Positions 13,681 to 21,757 of a DNA stretch of 23,164 nucleotides are shown here, piece by piece (positions within the stretch are counted from its first letter, which is position 1; each line of letters begins with the position of its first letter). Position numbers and translations under genes: made by a program. The notes beneath the pieces were generated by a model. It did not search any database, was not told where the DNA came from, and was given only the letters and a program-made list of their open reading frames with translations. Origin of the DNA: Bacteroidales bacterium (GTDB taxonomy: Bacteria > Bacteroidota > Bacteroidia > Bacteroidales > UBA4181). The stretch spans positions 1-23,164 of the forward strand of contig JAIRLS010000207.1 of NCBI GenBank assembly GCA_031259205.1. Reading direction: 5' to 3'.

Positions 13681-16278
13681 TTATTCCGTTTCGGGCGTTA
13701 CGACGACCGTTTCGATTTCCTCCTCTTCGGCGCGTGGAACCTGAGTGACCGATGCGATGGTATCGTTGCCGCGCAGGTTGATCAGTTTGACGCCCTGTGT
13801 AGCGCGGCCTGCCAGCCGTATATCGGACACGTGCATGCGTATCGCGATGCCCGACCTGTTGATGATCATCAGGTCGTCTTCGTCGCCGACGGCTTTGATG
13901 GCAATCAGGTTACCGGTCTTTTCGGTGATGTTGATGGTTTTTACGCCTTTGCCGCCGCGGTTGGTGATGCGGTAATCTTCTATGTCCGAACGTTTACCGA
14001 AGCCGTTTTCCGATACTGCCAGTATTTGCTGTTTCGTATCTCCTCCGCGTTCAAAACATACCATGCCGATGACGCGGTTGCCGGATACGGGTGTGTCTGC
14101 GACCGCACTTTCTGTGTCCTCACTTTCTGCGGCCGGGTCTGTCCCGTCGACGTCCGGTGTGTCGGTCAGTTTGATGCCTCTTACGCCGGAAGCTGTGCGT
14201 CCCATGTCCCGCACTTTTTCTTCCGGAAAGCGCACTGCCAATCCTGCAAGCGAGGCCAGCAGGATATCGCATTTCCCGTTGGTGAGTTTGGCTCCCAGCA
14301 GGCTGTCGCCTTCGCGGATGGTAATGGCGTTGATGCCGTTGGCGCGGGGACGCGAATAGGCTTCGAGCGAAGTCTTTTTTATTACGCCGTTGCCGGAACA
14401 CATGACGATATAGTGGTTTTTGATGTATTCCGCATCGGAGAGGTTTTTTACGTTAATATAGGCTTTGATCTTGTCTTCGCCGTCGATCTGGATGATATTC
14501 TGGATGGCGCGTCCCTGCGATGTTTTGGTTCCTTCCGGAAGATCGTATACTTTCACCCAGTAGCAGCGTCCTTTTTCGGTGAACAGCAACAGGGTGTTGT
14601 GCATGGAAGCGTGGAAAAGGTGTTCGAGGAAGTCCTCGTCGCGGCGGGTGCCGCTGCCTTTGGAGCCTACTCCTCCCCTACCCTGCGTTTTGAATTCGCT
14701 TAGCGGCGTTCGTTTGATATACCCCAGGTGGGAGATGGTAATTACCATGTCGTCGTCGGCGTAGAAGTCTTCCGGATTAAATTCTTCCGCATTGGGCTTG
14801 ATGACGGTACGGCGTTCGTCTCCGTATTTCTGTTTGATTTCCGTCAGTTCTTCGATGATGAGGTTCATCCGCAATTCTTCGCTGCCGAGGAGTTCCTGAT
14901 AATGGCTTATCATTTGGGTGAGTTCGTCATATTCGGCTTGCAGTTTGTCGCGTTCCAGTCCGGTCAGCGCCCGCAGCCGCATATCGACAATCGCCCTCGA
15001 CTGCGCTTCGCTCAGGCCGAAACGCGACATCAGTCCGTGAATGGCCTCGTCGGGGCTTGTGGAAGCGCGGATGATCCGTATTACTTCGTCGATATTGTCC
15101 TGTGCAATCAACAGTCCCTCCAGTATGTGGATGCGTTCGCTGGCTTTTTTCAGGTTGTATTCCGTCCGGCGCACGATTACTTCGTGCCGGTGCTTTACAT
15201 AATAATGTATCAGTTCCTTCAGGTTGAGCTGGCGGGGACGTCCTTCTACCAGCGCTATATTGTTGATGCTGAACGACGTTTGAAGGGCGGTATGTTTGTA
15301 CAGGTTGTTGAGGACGACGCTGGAGTTGGCTTCTTTTTTCAGTTTCACCACGATGCGCAGGCCTTCGCGGTCTGATTCGTCATTGACGTAGGAGATGTTG
15401 TCTAACTTGCCTTCTTTCACCAGATTGCCGATGTGTTCCACTAACTGCGCCTTGTTGAGTTGGTAAGGGATTTCGGAGAAGACAATCACTTCGCGTCCGC
15501 TGTCCTGTATCTCTATTTCGGAGCGGGCGCGTACCACCACGCGGCCTCTGCCCGTTTCGTAGGCTTCTTTGATTCCCTGAACGCCGAAAATGATAGCGCC
15601 TGTAGGAAAATCAGGGCCTTTGATGTGGTGCATCAGTTCTTCTACGGTTATGTCGTTGTTGCGGATGTAGGCGATGATGCCGTCAATGGTTTCCGAGAGG
15701 TTGTGGGGCGCCATGTTGGTGGCCATACCGACGGCTATGCCTGCCGACCCGTTGACAATCAGGTTGGGAAAACCGCTCGGCAGCACGGTGGGTTCCTGTT
15801 CGGTATCGTCGTAGTTGAACTGGAAGTCTACCGTATTTTTGTCGATGTCCTCCAGCATTTCTTCCGCTATTTTTCTCAGCCGCGCCTCGGTATAACGCAT
15901 GGCTGCGGCTTTATCCTCGTCCATGGAACCGAAGTTTCCCTGTCCGTCTACTAACGGATAGCGCAATGACCAGGATTGCGCCATGCGCACCATAGTGTCG
16001 TAAATGGAGGAATCGCCGTGAGGATGATACTTACCCATGACTTCGCCCACGATCTTTGCGGATTTCTTGTGACTTTTGTTCGACAGCACTCCTAACTCGG
16101 ACATGCCGAACAGTACCCGTCTGTGAACCGGTTTCAACCCGTCGCGCACATCGGGCAATGCCCGCGATACAATCACCGACATAGAATAGTCTATGTAGGA
16201 CGATTTCATTTCTTCCTCTATATTGACGGGGATAATCCGTTCTCCTTGTTGTTCGATGTTTCCTATTTGATCATTCAT
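13681..16278 (-). CDS. gyrA: DNA gyrase subunit A
   Basis: The 865-residue subunit breaks and rejoins DNA in type II topoisomerase GyrA2B2, which adds negative supercoils. The start segment has SYIDYSMSVIVSRALPDVRDGLKPVHRR. The quinolone-determining region reads YHPHGDSSIYDT, with S90 and D94 in the positions of E. coli S83 and D87, so it is wild type. The catalytic tyrosine is Y129 in AAAMRYTEAR. The C-terminal pinwheel domain has the GyrA-box region at TQGRGGVGSKG and repeated blades. An acidic insert rich in Asp, Glu, Ser and Thr (encoded at about 14081-14165) interrupts the pinwheel near TDTPDVDGTDPAAES. The tail is acidic (EEEEIETVVV). Alternative identity as ParC is unlikely given the glycine-rich box and full length. 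Confidence 0.96.
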   Translation of the reverse strand: MNDQIGNIEQQGERIIPVNIEEEMKSSYIDYSMSVIVSRALPDVRDGLKPVHRRVLFGMSELGVLSNKSHKKSAKIVGEVMGKYHPHGDSSIYDTMVRMAQSWSLRYPLVDGQGNFGSMDEDKAAAMRYTEARLRKIAEEMLEDIDKNTVDFQFNYDDTEQEPTVLPSGFPNLIVNGSAGIAVGMATNMAPHNLSETIDGIIAYIRNNDITVEELMHHIKGPDFPTGAIIFGVQGIKEAYETGRGRVVVRARSEIEIQDSGREVIVFSEIPYQLNKAQLVEHIGNLVKEGKLDNISYVNDESDREGLRIVVKLKKEANSSVVLNNLYKHTALQTSFSINNIALVEGRPRQLNLKELIHYYVKHRHEVIVRRTEYNLKKASERIHILEGLLIAQDNIDEVIRIIRASTSPDEAIHGLMSRFGLSEAQSRAIVDMRLRALTGLERDKLQAEYDELTQMISHYQELLGSEELRMNLIIEELTEIKQKYGDERRTVIKPNAEEFNPEDFYADDDMVITISHLGYIKRTPLSEFKTQGRGGVGSKGSGTRRDEDFLEHLFHASMHNTLLLFTEKGRCYWVKVYDLPEGTKTSQGRAIQNIIQIDGEDKIKAYINVKNLSDAEYIKNHYIVMCSGNGVIKKTSLEAYSRPRANGINAITIREGDSLLGAKLTNGKCDILLASLAGLAVRFPEEKVRDMGRTASGVRGIKLTDTPDVDGTDPAAESEDTESAVADTPVSGNRVIGMVCFERGGDTKQQILAVSENGFGKRSDIEDYRITNRGGKGVKTINITEKTGNLIAIKAVGDEDDLMIINRSGIAIRMHVSDIRLAGRATQGVKLINLRGNDTIASVTQVPRAEEEEIETVVVTPETE

Positions 16279-16351
16279 TTCTTAAATTTTCCTGTTCAAC
16301 CGGATGAATTTTAAATACATACGGTGATTTTTCCTTCTTAAAAAGGCGGTG

Positions 16352-16382
16352 CTAAGGTAACACTTTTTTAATCGTTTTACAA
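16352..16382 (-). promoter_or_regulatory. Promoter of gyrA
   Basis: Read on the minus strand, TTG (complement at 16380-16382) is followed after 20 bases by TACCTTAG (complement at 16352-16359), which matches TAnnTTTG at all but one defined position. The gyrA ATG is about 73 bases downstream. Confidence 0.5.
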
Positions 16383-16465
16383 GCCTTCGGCAAGAAAGTT
16401 TTTATCAACAACGATGTTAAAAAAAATAATTTTTCCATCCTGTAATATATTGTAAAAATAATGCC

Positions 16466-16473
16466 TATTTTTG
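16466..16473 (+). promoter_or_regulatory. -7 promoter element of the DUF6263-like gene
   Basis: TATTTTTG fits TAnnTTTG. It overlaps a TTG codon at 16471 that could otherwise be taken as a start for the longer frame, which argues that translation begins at the ATG at 16504. Confidence 0.55.
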
Positions 16474-16503
16474 AGGCGTAAAACAAATAAACATTTTTAT
16501 GGT

Positions 16504-17409
16504 ATGAAATGGTTCATATTAAGGATAGGTGTGCCGGTAACGGCATTAATGCTCTCTTTCCCTGCTTTTTCGCAAGTGAGTTTGAAGTACACCCTTAAAA
16601 AAGGCGAGGTCTTCAAAACCAATGTAATGTCGGAAATCGATATGTTACAGAAAATTATGGATCAGGAGGTGAGATTCAATTTTGAGTATACGATGAAGTC
16701 GGTTTTCAAGGTAAAAGAAGTTATAAATGATGGATATGTATTGGAAATGAGATACACGGGGATAAAAATGCGTACGGGAGTAGCGGACAAAGTGATCGTA
16801 TTTGATTCCAATGATTCCGAAACGACCGACATGCAACAAAATCTTAATCCTGTTTTGAAAGCGATGATCGATCAACCTGTCGAAATAACCATGTCCCGAA
16901 CAGGAAAAATACAGTCGGTAGAAGGTTTTGACGCCATTCTCGAAGCGATGTACAATTCATCGGAGGGGAATATTGCCTCGGCGATGCAGCAACAGTTAAA
17001 ATCGCAATTCGGTTCTCCTACTTCCGTTCAATCGTTCATTACGCAGAATTATTTTCCCGATCATCCCGTAAATACAGGCGACAGTTGGAATTTTAAAGAA
17101 ACCGTGAATATTTCGAATATTTCGATAGGGGTGGATGTGAAACAAACGCTCAAAAGGATTGAAGACGAAGTAATCGTTCTTGATATGGAAGGCGTCATTT
17201 CCACGCCCGAAGGATACGAAACGGAGGTAAACGGCATGAAAGTGAAGCAATCATTGAACGGTACGCAAAAAGGCGAAACGATCATGGACAGGCATACGGG
17301 CTGGGTTGTTTCTTCGCAAATCACCCAGACGCTTGAAGGCAAAATGGAAATCTCCGGAATGAACATTCCGATCTCTGCGACTTCAATAATTTCAATAACA
17401 AGTGATTAA
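16504..17409 (+). CDS. Exported protein, DUF6263-like, function unknown
   Basis: The 301-residue protein begins with a signal peptide (MKWFILRIGVPVTALMLSFPAFSQ, predicted cleavage after about residue 23). The mature part opens VSLKYTLKKGEVFKTNVMSEIDM and ends with repeated beta-strand-like segments (TGWVVSSQITQTLEGKMEISGM). The pattern of a beta-rich secreted protein with LKKGE..K and DRHTGWV segments recalls the DUF6263 family of Bacteroidota, which has no known role. There is no lipobox cysteine, so it is probably periplasmic or secreted. I start at the ATG at 16504 because the in-frame TTG at 16471 lies within the promoter element. It stands alone between gyrA (divergent) and the TPR gene. 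Confidence 0.7.
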   Translation: MKWFILRIGVPVTALMLSFPAFSQVSLKYTLKKGEVFKTNVMSEIDMLQKIMDQEVRFNFEYTMKSVFKVKEVINDGYVLEMRYTGIKMRTGVADKVIVFDSNDSETTDMQQNLNPVLKAMIDQPVEITMSRTGKIQSVEGFDAILEAMYNSSEGNIASAMQQQLKSQFGSPTSVQSFITQNYFPDHPVNTGDSWNFKETVNISNISIGVDVKQTLKRIEDEVIVLDMEGVISTPEGYETEVNGMKVKQSLNGTQKGETIMDRHTGWVVSSQITQTLEGKMEISGMNIPISATSIISITSD

Positions 17410-17430
17410 TAAACCTGTCGTATTTATTTT

Positions 17431-17458
17431 CATATTTCAATCATATTTCATACATTTG
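17431..17458 (+). promoter_or_regulatory. Promoter region with direct repeat ahead of the TPR-ribH pair
   Basis: TACATTTG at 17451-17458 fits the -7 consensus. Just upstream the 9-mer CATATTTCA occurs at 17431-17439 and 17442-17450, 11 bases apart (one helical turn). The repeat could be an operator or only AT-rich chance. The start codon is at 17487. Confidence 0.45.
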
Positions 17459-17486
17459 CGGCAAATTTTAAATCCTGATAGATTGT

Positions 17487-18194
17487 ATGTCAAAAAAAGA
17501 AAAAAACATCAATAAAGTCGAAGCTCGAATAGAAGGCGTGGAACATGCCCTGACCAGAGTCGAACAGTTTATAGAAACCTGCCGGAAACAGATTATCTGG
17601 GGGATAGGTATCATATTGGGCATTGTTTTGCTCTATATGGCTTTTCAGCACTACTACCTTGAAAAATGGTCGGCGGAAGCTGCCGAGCAAATGTTTCCCG
17701 CTGAACAGGCTTTTGAAAATGAAAACTGGACACTGGCGCTGGACGGCGATGGGAATAACCCCGGATTTATTGAAATCATTGATAATTTCAATTACTCCTT
17801 GACTGCTTCCGCAAGGCTGGCCAAATATTACGCCGGTATATGTTACCTGCGGCTGGGCTATTATGAGGACGCCATTGAATACCTGAGCAAATTCCGGTCG
17901 AAGGACATGATTCTTTCCAATATGGCTTTAGGCGGAATCGGCGACGCCTATGCCGAAATGGGCGATACGGACAAAGCCGTCGCTTTTTACAAAAAAGCGG
18001 CCAATAACCGGAAAAATGAGTTCACCACTCCGCTCTACCTTGTCAGAGCCGGTATCCTGCTCGAACAGCAGAAAAAATTCAAGGAAGCCGCCGAACTGTA
18101 CAACATCGTTCGGAAGGATTACCCCAACAGCACGGAAGGAAGGAACATCGTCAAATACCTCACCCGCGTGGAAATTGAACAAAACAAACCATAA
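17487..18194 (+). CDS. Membrane-anchored tetratricopeptide-repeat protein
   Basis: The 235-residue protein has a charged, helical N-terminus (KKEKNINKVEARIEGVEHALTRVEQF without a signal peptide) and one membrane span at about 36-53 (IIWGIGIILGIVLLYMAF). About four TPR-like helical pairs follow: KYYAGICYLRLGYYEDAIEYL, ALGGIGDAYAEMGDTDKAVAFYKKA and VRAGILLEQQKKFKEAAELYNIV are the clearest. The layout is like YfgM-type inner-membrane chaperone partners, so it probably holds the TPR domain in the periplasm. Its TAA overlaps the ribH start by one base (TAATG), which indicates translational coupling. The TPR-ribH order recurs in Bacteroidales. Partner proteins are unknown. Confidence 0.85.
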   Translation: MSKKEKNINKVEARIEGVEHALTRVEQFIETCRKQIIWGIGIILGIVLLYMAFQHYYLEKWSAEAAEQMFPAEQAFENENWTLALDGDGNNPGFIEIIDNFNYSLTASARLAKYYAGICYLRLGYYEDAIEYLSKFRSKDMILSNMALGGIGDAYAEMGDTDKAVAFYKKAANNRKNEFTTPLYLVRAGILLEQQKKFKEAAELYNIVRKDYPNSTEGRNIVKYLTRVEIEQNKP

Positions 18195-18694
18195 TGGCCA
18201 CTCAAAACCTGTCGCAGTACCGTCCCGAAGAAGTGCCGTCGGCCAAGGGAATGAAAGTGGGCGTCGTGGTGTCGGAATGGAACAGCGAAATCACTTTTGC
18301 CCTGCGGGACGGCGCGGTGGAAACACTGCTGCGCCACGGCGCGGCGAACGACGACGTCATTGTGCGTTACGTACCCGGCAGTTTTGAACTGACCGTCGGG
18401 GCGCAACTGATGGCAGGCTATACGACCGTGGATGCGGTCATCTGCCTGGGATGCGTTATTCAAGGAGAAACGCCCCACTTCGACTATATCTGTCAGGGAG
18501 TAGCTTTCGGATTGACGCAGGTATCCGTTAATTTTGAAATTCCCGTCATCTTCGGCGTACTGACCACTCTCAATAAAGAACAGGCACACGAACGCTCCGG
18601 AGGACGCCTGGGCAATAAAGGCGTGGAAGCAGCGGTTACCGCCATCAAAATGGCCAACCTCAAACTCCATTTTCAACGCTTCGAAAAGTCCTGA
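18194..18694 (+). CDS. ribH: 6,7-dimethyl-8-ribityllumazine synthase
   Basis: The 166-residue enzyme condenses 5-amino-6-ribitylamino-uracil with 3,4-dihydroxy-2-butanone 4-phosphate, the next-to-last step of riboflavin synthesis. Substrate-site motifs are intact: VVSEWNSEIT at about 25-34, VPGSFELTVGA at 60-70, and GCVIQGETPHFDYIC at 86-100 with catalytic H95. NKEQAHERSGG contributes the phosphate-site region. In SFEL the next residue is Thr rather than the usual Pro. No other rib gene is in the window. It is coupled to the TPR gene by the TAATG overlap. Confidence 0.96.
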   Translation: MATQNLSQYRPEEVPSAKGMKVGVVVSEWNSEITFALRDGAVETLLRHGAANDDVIVRYVPGSFELTVGAQLMAGYTTVDAVICLGCVIQGETPHFDYICQGVAFGLTQVSVNFEIPVIFGVLTTLNKEQAHERSGGRLGNKGVEAAVTAIKMANLKLHFQRFEKS

Positions 18695-18720
18695 CGCTTT
18701 ACCCCCTCAACAGTTCCGAA

Positions 18721-19662
18721 ATGAAAAAACTTTTCACCCTGTTTTTGACAGGCATTGCGCTTTACAGTCTCGGCAACGGGGAAATCAATTCCGCGCAACT
18801 GCCGGCAAAAGTGCCTTTGGCAGACCCGTTTATCCTGTACGACAACAACAAATATTACGCCTACGGTACCTCCGACCCCAACGGAATAGCCGTCTATACG
18901 TCCGACGATTTGAAATATTGGACAAAAGAGCCGGATTTGGCGCTTCACAAGGACAACTCCTACGGCAACAGACATTTTTGGGCGCCGGAAGTATATTTTA
19001 TCAAAGGCAGGTACTACATGTATTATTCGGCCGAAGAACATATCTGCGTAGCGACAGGCGATTCGCCCCTTGGCCCTTTCCGTCAGGAGCTTCGCGAACC
19101 GATGATGCACGAGAAGGCTATCGACAATTCGCTTTTTATCGACGACGACGGAAAGGCATACCTCTTTTTTGTCCGTTTTACCAACGGAAACGCCGTTTGG
19201 GTAGCCGAGTTGAACGACGATTTAAAAACCCTCAAAATGGAAACGCTGCATCCCTGCATCCACGTATCGCAGGATTGGGAAAAAGCCATGGCTCGCGTAA
19301 ACGAAGGACCCTTTGTCGTCAAACATAAAGGAATCTACTACATGACTTATTCGGCGAATGATTACCGTAGCCATGACTACGGCATCGGCGTCGCTACGGC
19401 GGACAAAATCACAGGCCACTGGGAAAAAGCCCCCTCCAATCCCGTTTTACAAAGACCGGCAGGACTGGTCGGCGCAGGTCATCACTGTCTTTTTAAAGAC
19501 CAAAACGGACAATGGCGCGTGGCTTTCCATGCCCACAAAAGCGCCGGCGCCGTGCATCCCCGCGAGATGTACCTGACCACAGCGCAATTCGTTCCCGATA
19601 AAAACGCCGGAAAAGATTTGCTGCACATCAGCGCCGACTTTCAAACCCCTCTCGTGCATTGA
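18721..19662 (+). CDS. Secreted glycoside hydrolase family 43 enzyme
   Basis: The 313-residue enzyme has a signal peptide (about 1-20) and a single five-bladed propeller. The three GH43 acids are present: general base D35 in LADPFILY, pKa-modulating D135 in AIDNSLFIDDDGKAYL, and general acid E195 in VNEGPFVVKHKGIYYMTYS. WAPEVYFIKGRYYMYYSA at about 87-104 is also typical. GH43 enzymes cut terminal alpha-L-arabinofuranosyl or beta-xylosyl links, and I cannot name the substrate. There is no carbohydrate-binding module. It starts 26 bases after ribH with no visible promoter, so cotranscription with ribH is possible though functionally odd. The next gene is a second secreted glycosidase. The substrate is uncertain; catalytic competence is likely. 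Confidence 0.9.
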   Translation: MKKLFTLFLTGIALYSLGNGEINSAQLPAKVPLADPFILYDNNKYYAYGTSDPNGIAVYTSDDLKYWTKEPDLALHKDNSYGNRHFWAPEVYFIKGRYYMYYSAEEHICVATGDSPLGPFRQELREPMMHEKAIDNSLFIDDDGKAYLFFVRFTNGNAVWVAELNDDLKTLKMETLHPCIHVSQDWEKAMARVNEGPFVVKHKGIYYMTYSANDYRSHDYGIGVATADKITGHWEKAPSNPVLQRPAGLVGAGHHCLFKDQNGQWRVAFHAHKSAGAVHPREMYLTTAQFVPDKNAGKDLLHISADFQTPLVH

Positions 19663-19721
19663 CTTTGGTATCGCCGGAAAATAAGTATCCCGTTTTTTCA
19701 TTATCAACACTTCCGGCTTCG

Positions 19722-19865
19722 ATTCCCCGTCAGGGAATAATATCAATAGAAAATGTGCATCCCCTCCCCTATCCTCTTCCGACTCCCCGCAGGAGATCGA
19801 CGACCTAATCAGGTCGTCGATAAAATCAATATATTATTGTCTATTAAACTATTACATTCATAGAC
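19722..19865 (+). repeat. Cluster of short inverted repeats
   Basis: In order: ATTCCC/GGGAAT (19722-19738); CTCC/GGAG (19783-19795); ATCGACGACCT with AGGTCGTCGAT around a 4-base AATC loop (19796-19821, perfect 11 pairs); CAATA/TATTG (19827-19839); and GTCTAT/ATAGAC (19839-19865). The two left-hand hairpins also share a related core, CGAYTCCCCG followed by CAGG. None is followed by a T-run. Confidence 0.55.
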
Positions 19866-19942
19866 GGGGTAAATATGGCGAAGTTACCCTTTAAATGTTC
19901 ATAAAGAAAATTTGAAAAAAGTTTATGATGTTAAAAAAACAC

Positions 19943-19950
19943 TAATTTTG
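19943..19950 (+). promoter_or_regulatory. -7 promoter element of the sialidase-fold glycosidase gene
   Basis: TAATTTTG fits TAnnTTTG. TTT at about 19922-19924 is a weak -33 candidate. If used, the transcript has a leader of about 130 bases, long for this region. Confidence 0.5.
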
Positions 19951-19981
19951 CGGTTGGAAATAAGAAAAAAACTTTTTGGGG

Positions 19982-20003
19982 AGAAGTGGTTTTTACCACT
20001 TCT
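19982..20003 (+). promoter_or_regulatory. Stem-loop in the leader of the sialidase-fold glycosidase gene
   Basis: AGAAGTGGT pairs perfectly with ACCACTTCT around a TTTT loop, and may be extended by G-T and G-C pairs. It lies about 25 bases inside the predicted transcript. No T-run follows it, so it is more likely an mRNA structural element than a terminator. Confidence 0.5.
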
Positions 20004-20086
20004 TCAGAAAAGAAATATTATAATAAATTTGTTTAATAAAGTATTGATTTTGTCCAAAGAAAGGGATGCACTAAACTTATCTGCCC

Positions 20087-21757
20087 GTGAAACCGTTTAT
20101 CATACGATTCATTGTGCTTGCTTTACTGACAGGCAACTGTTTTGCTTATCAGGACGGCATTCGGGTTGCTTGGGATTACAGGCAGTGCCGATTCGTCAAC
20201 AGAGGTTCTTACGCTCGTGTCAAAAAGCTGACCGATAATCGTTTAGCCTTAGTGTACGATGCCGGTGGAAGGCTATATATCCGGTTTGCATCTGCACACA
20301 ACGATGCCTGGGGAAGCCCTGTTGAAGTGGCAAAAGACAACGCCGGCATTTACAATTACACCAATTCGGAATTGATTGAATTGCGGAATGGAACACTCCT
20401 CTACGCATGGAACGCCCGCCCCAAACAACTGAACGGAGGCGACAATCCATACAGGATAATGATAAAAATGTCGGACAACGGGGGCGCAACGTGGACAAAC
20501 GAACAAAATCTTTATCAGGCGGGCAACGATTTCGGCAATGGCTGTTGGGAGCCGGCATTCCTGCAATTGCCTTCGGGCGAACTGCAAATTTATTTTGCCG
20601 ACGAATCCCCCTATACAGACAGCAACGAACAACAAATCAGTTTATTGCGATCATTCGATAACGGCGCAACGTGGACTGCCGCTCAAAAGGTCTGTTTTCG
20701 CGCCGGATCGCGCGACGGGATGCCGGTGCCTGTCTATTTGCAGGACAACAAGGGAATCGTAATGGCCATTGAAGACAACGGTATCAACGGAGCGTTCAAG
20801 CCCGTCATTATCCATTCGAGTGTGGAAGATAACTGGTCGGATTATGTATCTGCCGAGAGTTTGCACCGCCGGCACGCTTTGCGCAGCGACTGCCGGTTAG
20901 CCGCAGAGGTGGCTGCCGGCGCGCCTTATCTCATTCAGTTACACAGTGGCGAAACCGTTCTGTCAATGCAGTCGGGCGAAGGGCGACACCCGAAAAACAC
21001 TCATACTCATGCCAATATGCAGGTCTATATCGGCAGCAACGAGGCGAAAGATTTTTCTCGAAACTCCTCTCCTTTCCCATGGCTGCCCCCTTACGCAAAA
21101 GCCTTGTGGAGTTCGCTTTGCCAAACAAGCGATACAACCGTTGTAGCAGTGTCGTCTGTCGGCGGTTTGCCCGGCCAAAACGGGGTGTGGATTGCCATCG
21201 GACACATTATGCAGCCACTGGAAATCCACCAGAAAACAAGCGCCGGATGGGGCAATTGCACTTCGATATTCGTTGGAGCGATGTCGCAGGCTTCGATGCG
21301 TTTGAAAGCGCTTTGGGACAACGACAGCCTGTATCTCCGTTTTGATGTGAAAGACAGCGTACAAACGATTGTCCCCAACGGCAACCCGGTGTGGAACAGC
21401 GACGGCGTAGAAATATTTCTTAATCCGGAAAACCGAAATTCATGCTATTCAGACGTGTACAAAATGGCTGTCAATATCAACGGCGAAACGCATTTCAGAC
21501 GCAGAATCAATGATGAATGGCTTGACAATCCGGTTGAAACAAACATAAAAATCGACCGCAACGCTAAAGGCTATTCCATTACGCTGGTCATTCCATGGAA
21601 CGGGATCGGAAGAACATGGCCGCCCGCCGACTCATTCGGTATTCATTTGAAACTGCACAATAACGATAACGGCGTGATTACCCACGACGAACTTTCGGGC
21701 GGCAATCCCGACCTGCTGCAAACATGGCTGAAAACAACGCTGCTGCAAACCATCTGA
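20087..21757 (+). CDS. Secreted sialidase-fold glycoside hydrolase (GH93-like) with CBM9-type domain
   Basis: The 556-residue protein has a signal peptide (about 1-20) and then a propeller of the BNR type. Asp-boxes are seen at SDNGGATW (129-136) and SFDNGATW (189-196). WEPAFLQLPSGELQIYFADE starts at 154; its E155, and E229 in VMAIEDNGI, lie 74 residues apart, close to the spacing I recall for the catalytic glutamates of GH93 exo-1,5-alpha-arabinanases. GH33 sialidase is the alternative; a clear FRIP motif is missing. The C-terminal part, about 385-550 (ALWDNDSLYLRFDVKD, SDGVEIFLNPENRNS, YSITLVIPW), looks like a CBM9-type sugar-binding domain. The start is GTG at 20087. The cysteine in LLTGNC is not a good lipobox. 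It follows the GH43 gene. Confidence 0.75.
   Translation: MKPFIIRFIVLALLTGNCFAYQDGIRVAWDYRQCRFVNRGSYARVKKLTDNRLALVYDAGGRLYIRFASAHNDAWGSPVEVAKDNAGIYNYTNSELIELRNGTLLYAWNARPKQLNGGDNPYRIMIKMSDNGGATWTNEQNLYQAGNDFGNGCWEPAFLQLPSGELQIYFADESPYTDSNEQQISLLRSFDNGATWTAAQKVCFRAGSRDGMPVPVYLQDNKGIVMAIEDNGINGAFKPVIIHSSVEDNWSDYVSAESLHRRHALRSDCRLAAEVAAGAPYLIQLHSGETVLSMQSGEGRHPKNTHTHANMQVYIGSNEAKDFSRNSSPFPWLPPYAKALWSSLCQTSDTTVVAVSSVGGLPGQNGVWIAIGHIMQPLEIHQKTSAGWGNCTSIFVGAMSQASMRLKALWDNDSLYLRFDVKDSVQTIVPNGNPVWNSDGVEIFLNPENRNSCYSDVYKMAVNINGETHFRRRINDEWLDNPVETNIKIDRNAKGYSITLVIPWNGIGRTWPPADSFGIHLKLHNNDNGVITHDELSGGNPDLLQTWLKTTLLQTI

Larger units (their letters stand above)
19663..20086. other. 424-base non-coding region between the two glycosidase genes
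   Basis: No gene longer than a few dozen codons is credible here. The left part (19722-19865) carries a run of short stem-loops, the strongest a perfect 11-pair hairpin at 19796-19821. The right part holds a promoter-like -7 element at 19943-19950, a 9-pair hairpin at 19982-20003, and an untranslated leader of about 130 bases before the GTG at 20087. Confidence 0.6.

Noticed and set aside
13642..14703. Open frame of 353 codons on the plus strand
   Set aside because: It lies antisense to gyrA, whose protein matches the family along its whole length. The plus-strand product is Phe/Val/Asp-rich, as expected from mirrored codons, and has no domain.
20087..20150. Lipoprotein signal (LLTGNC) at the start of the GH93-like protein
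   Set aside because: Asn just before Cys does not fit the lipobox, and a standard signal-peptidase I site (CFA/Y) is present.
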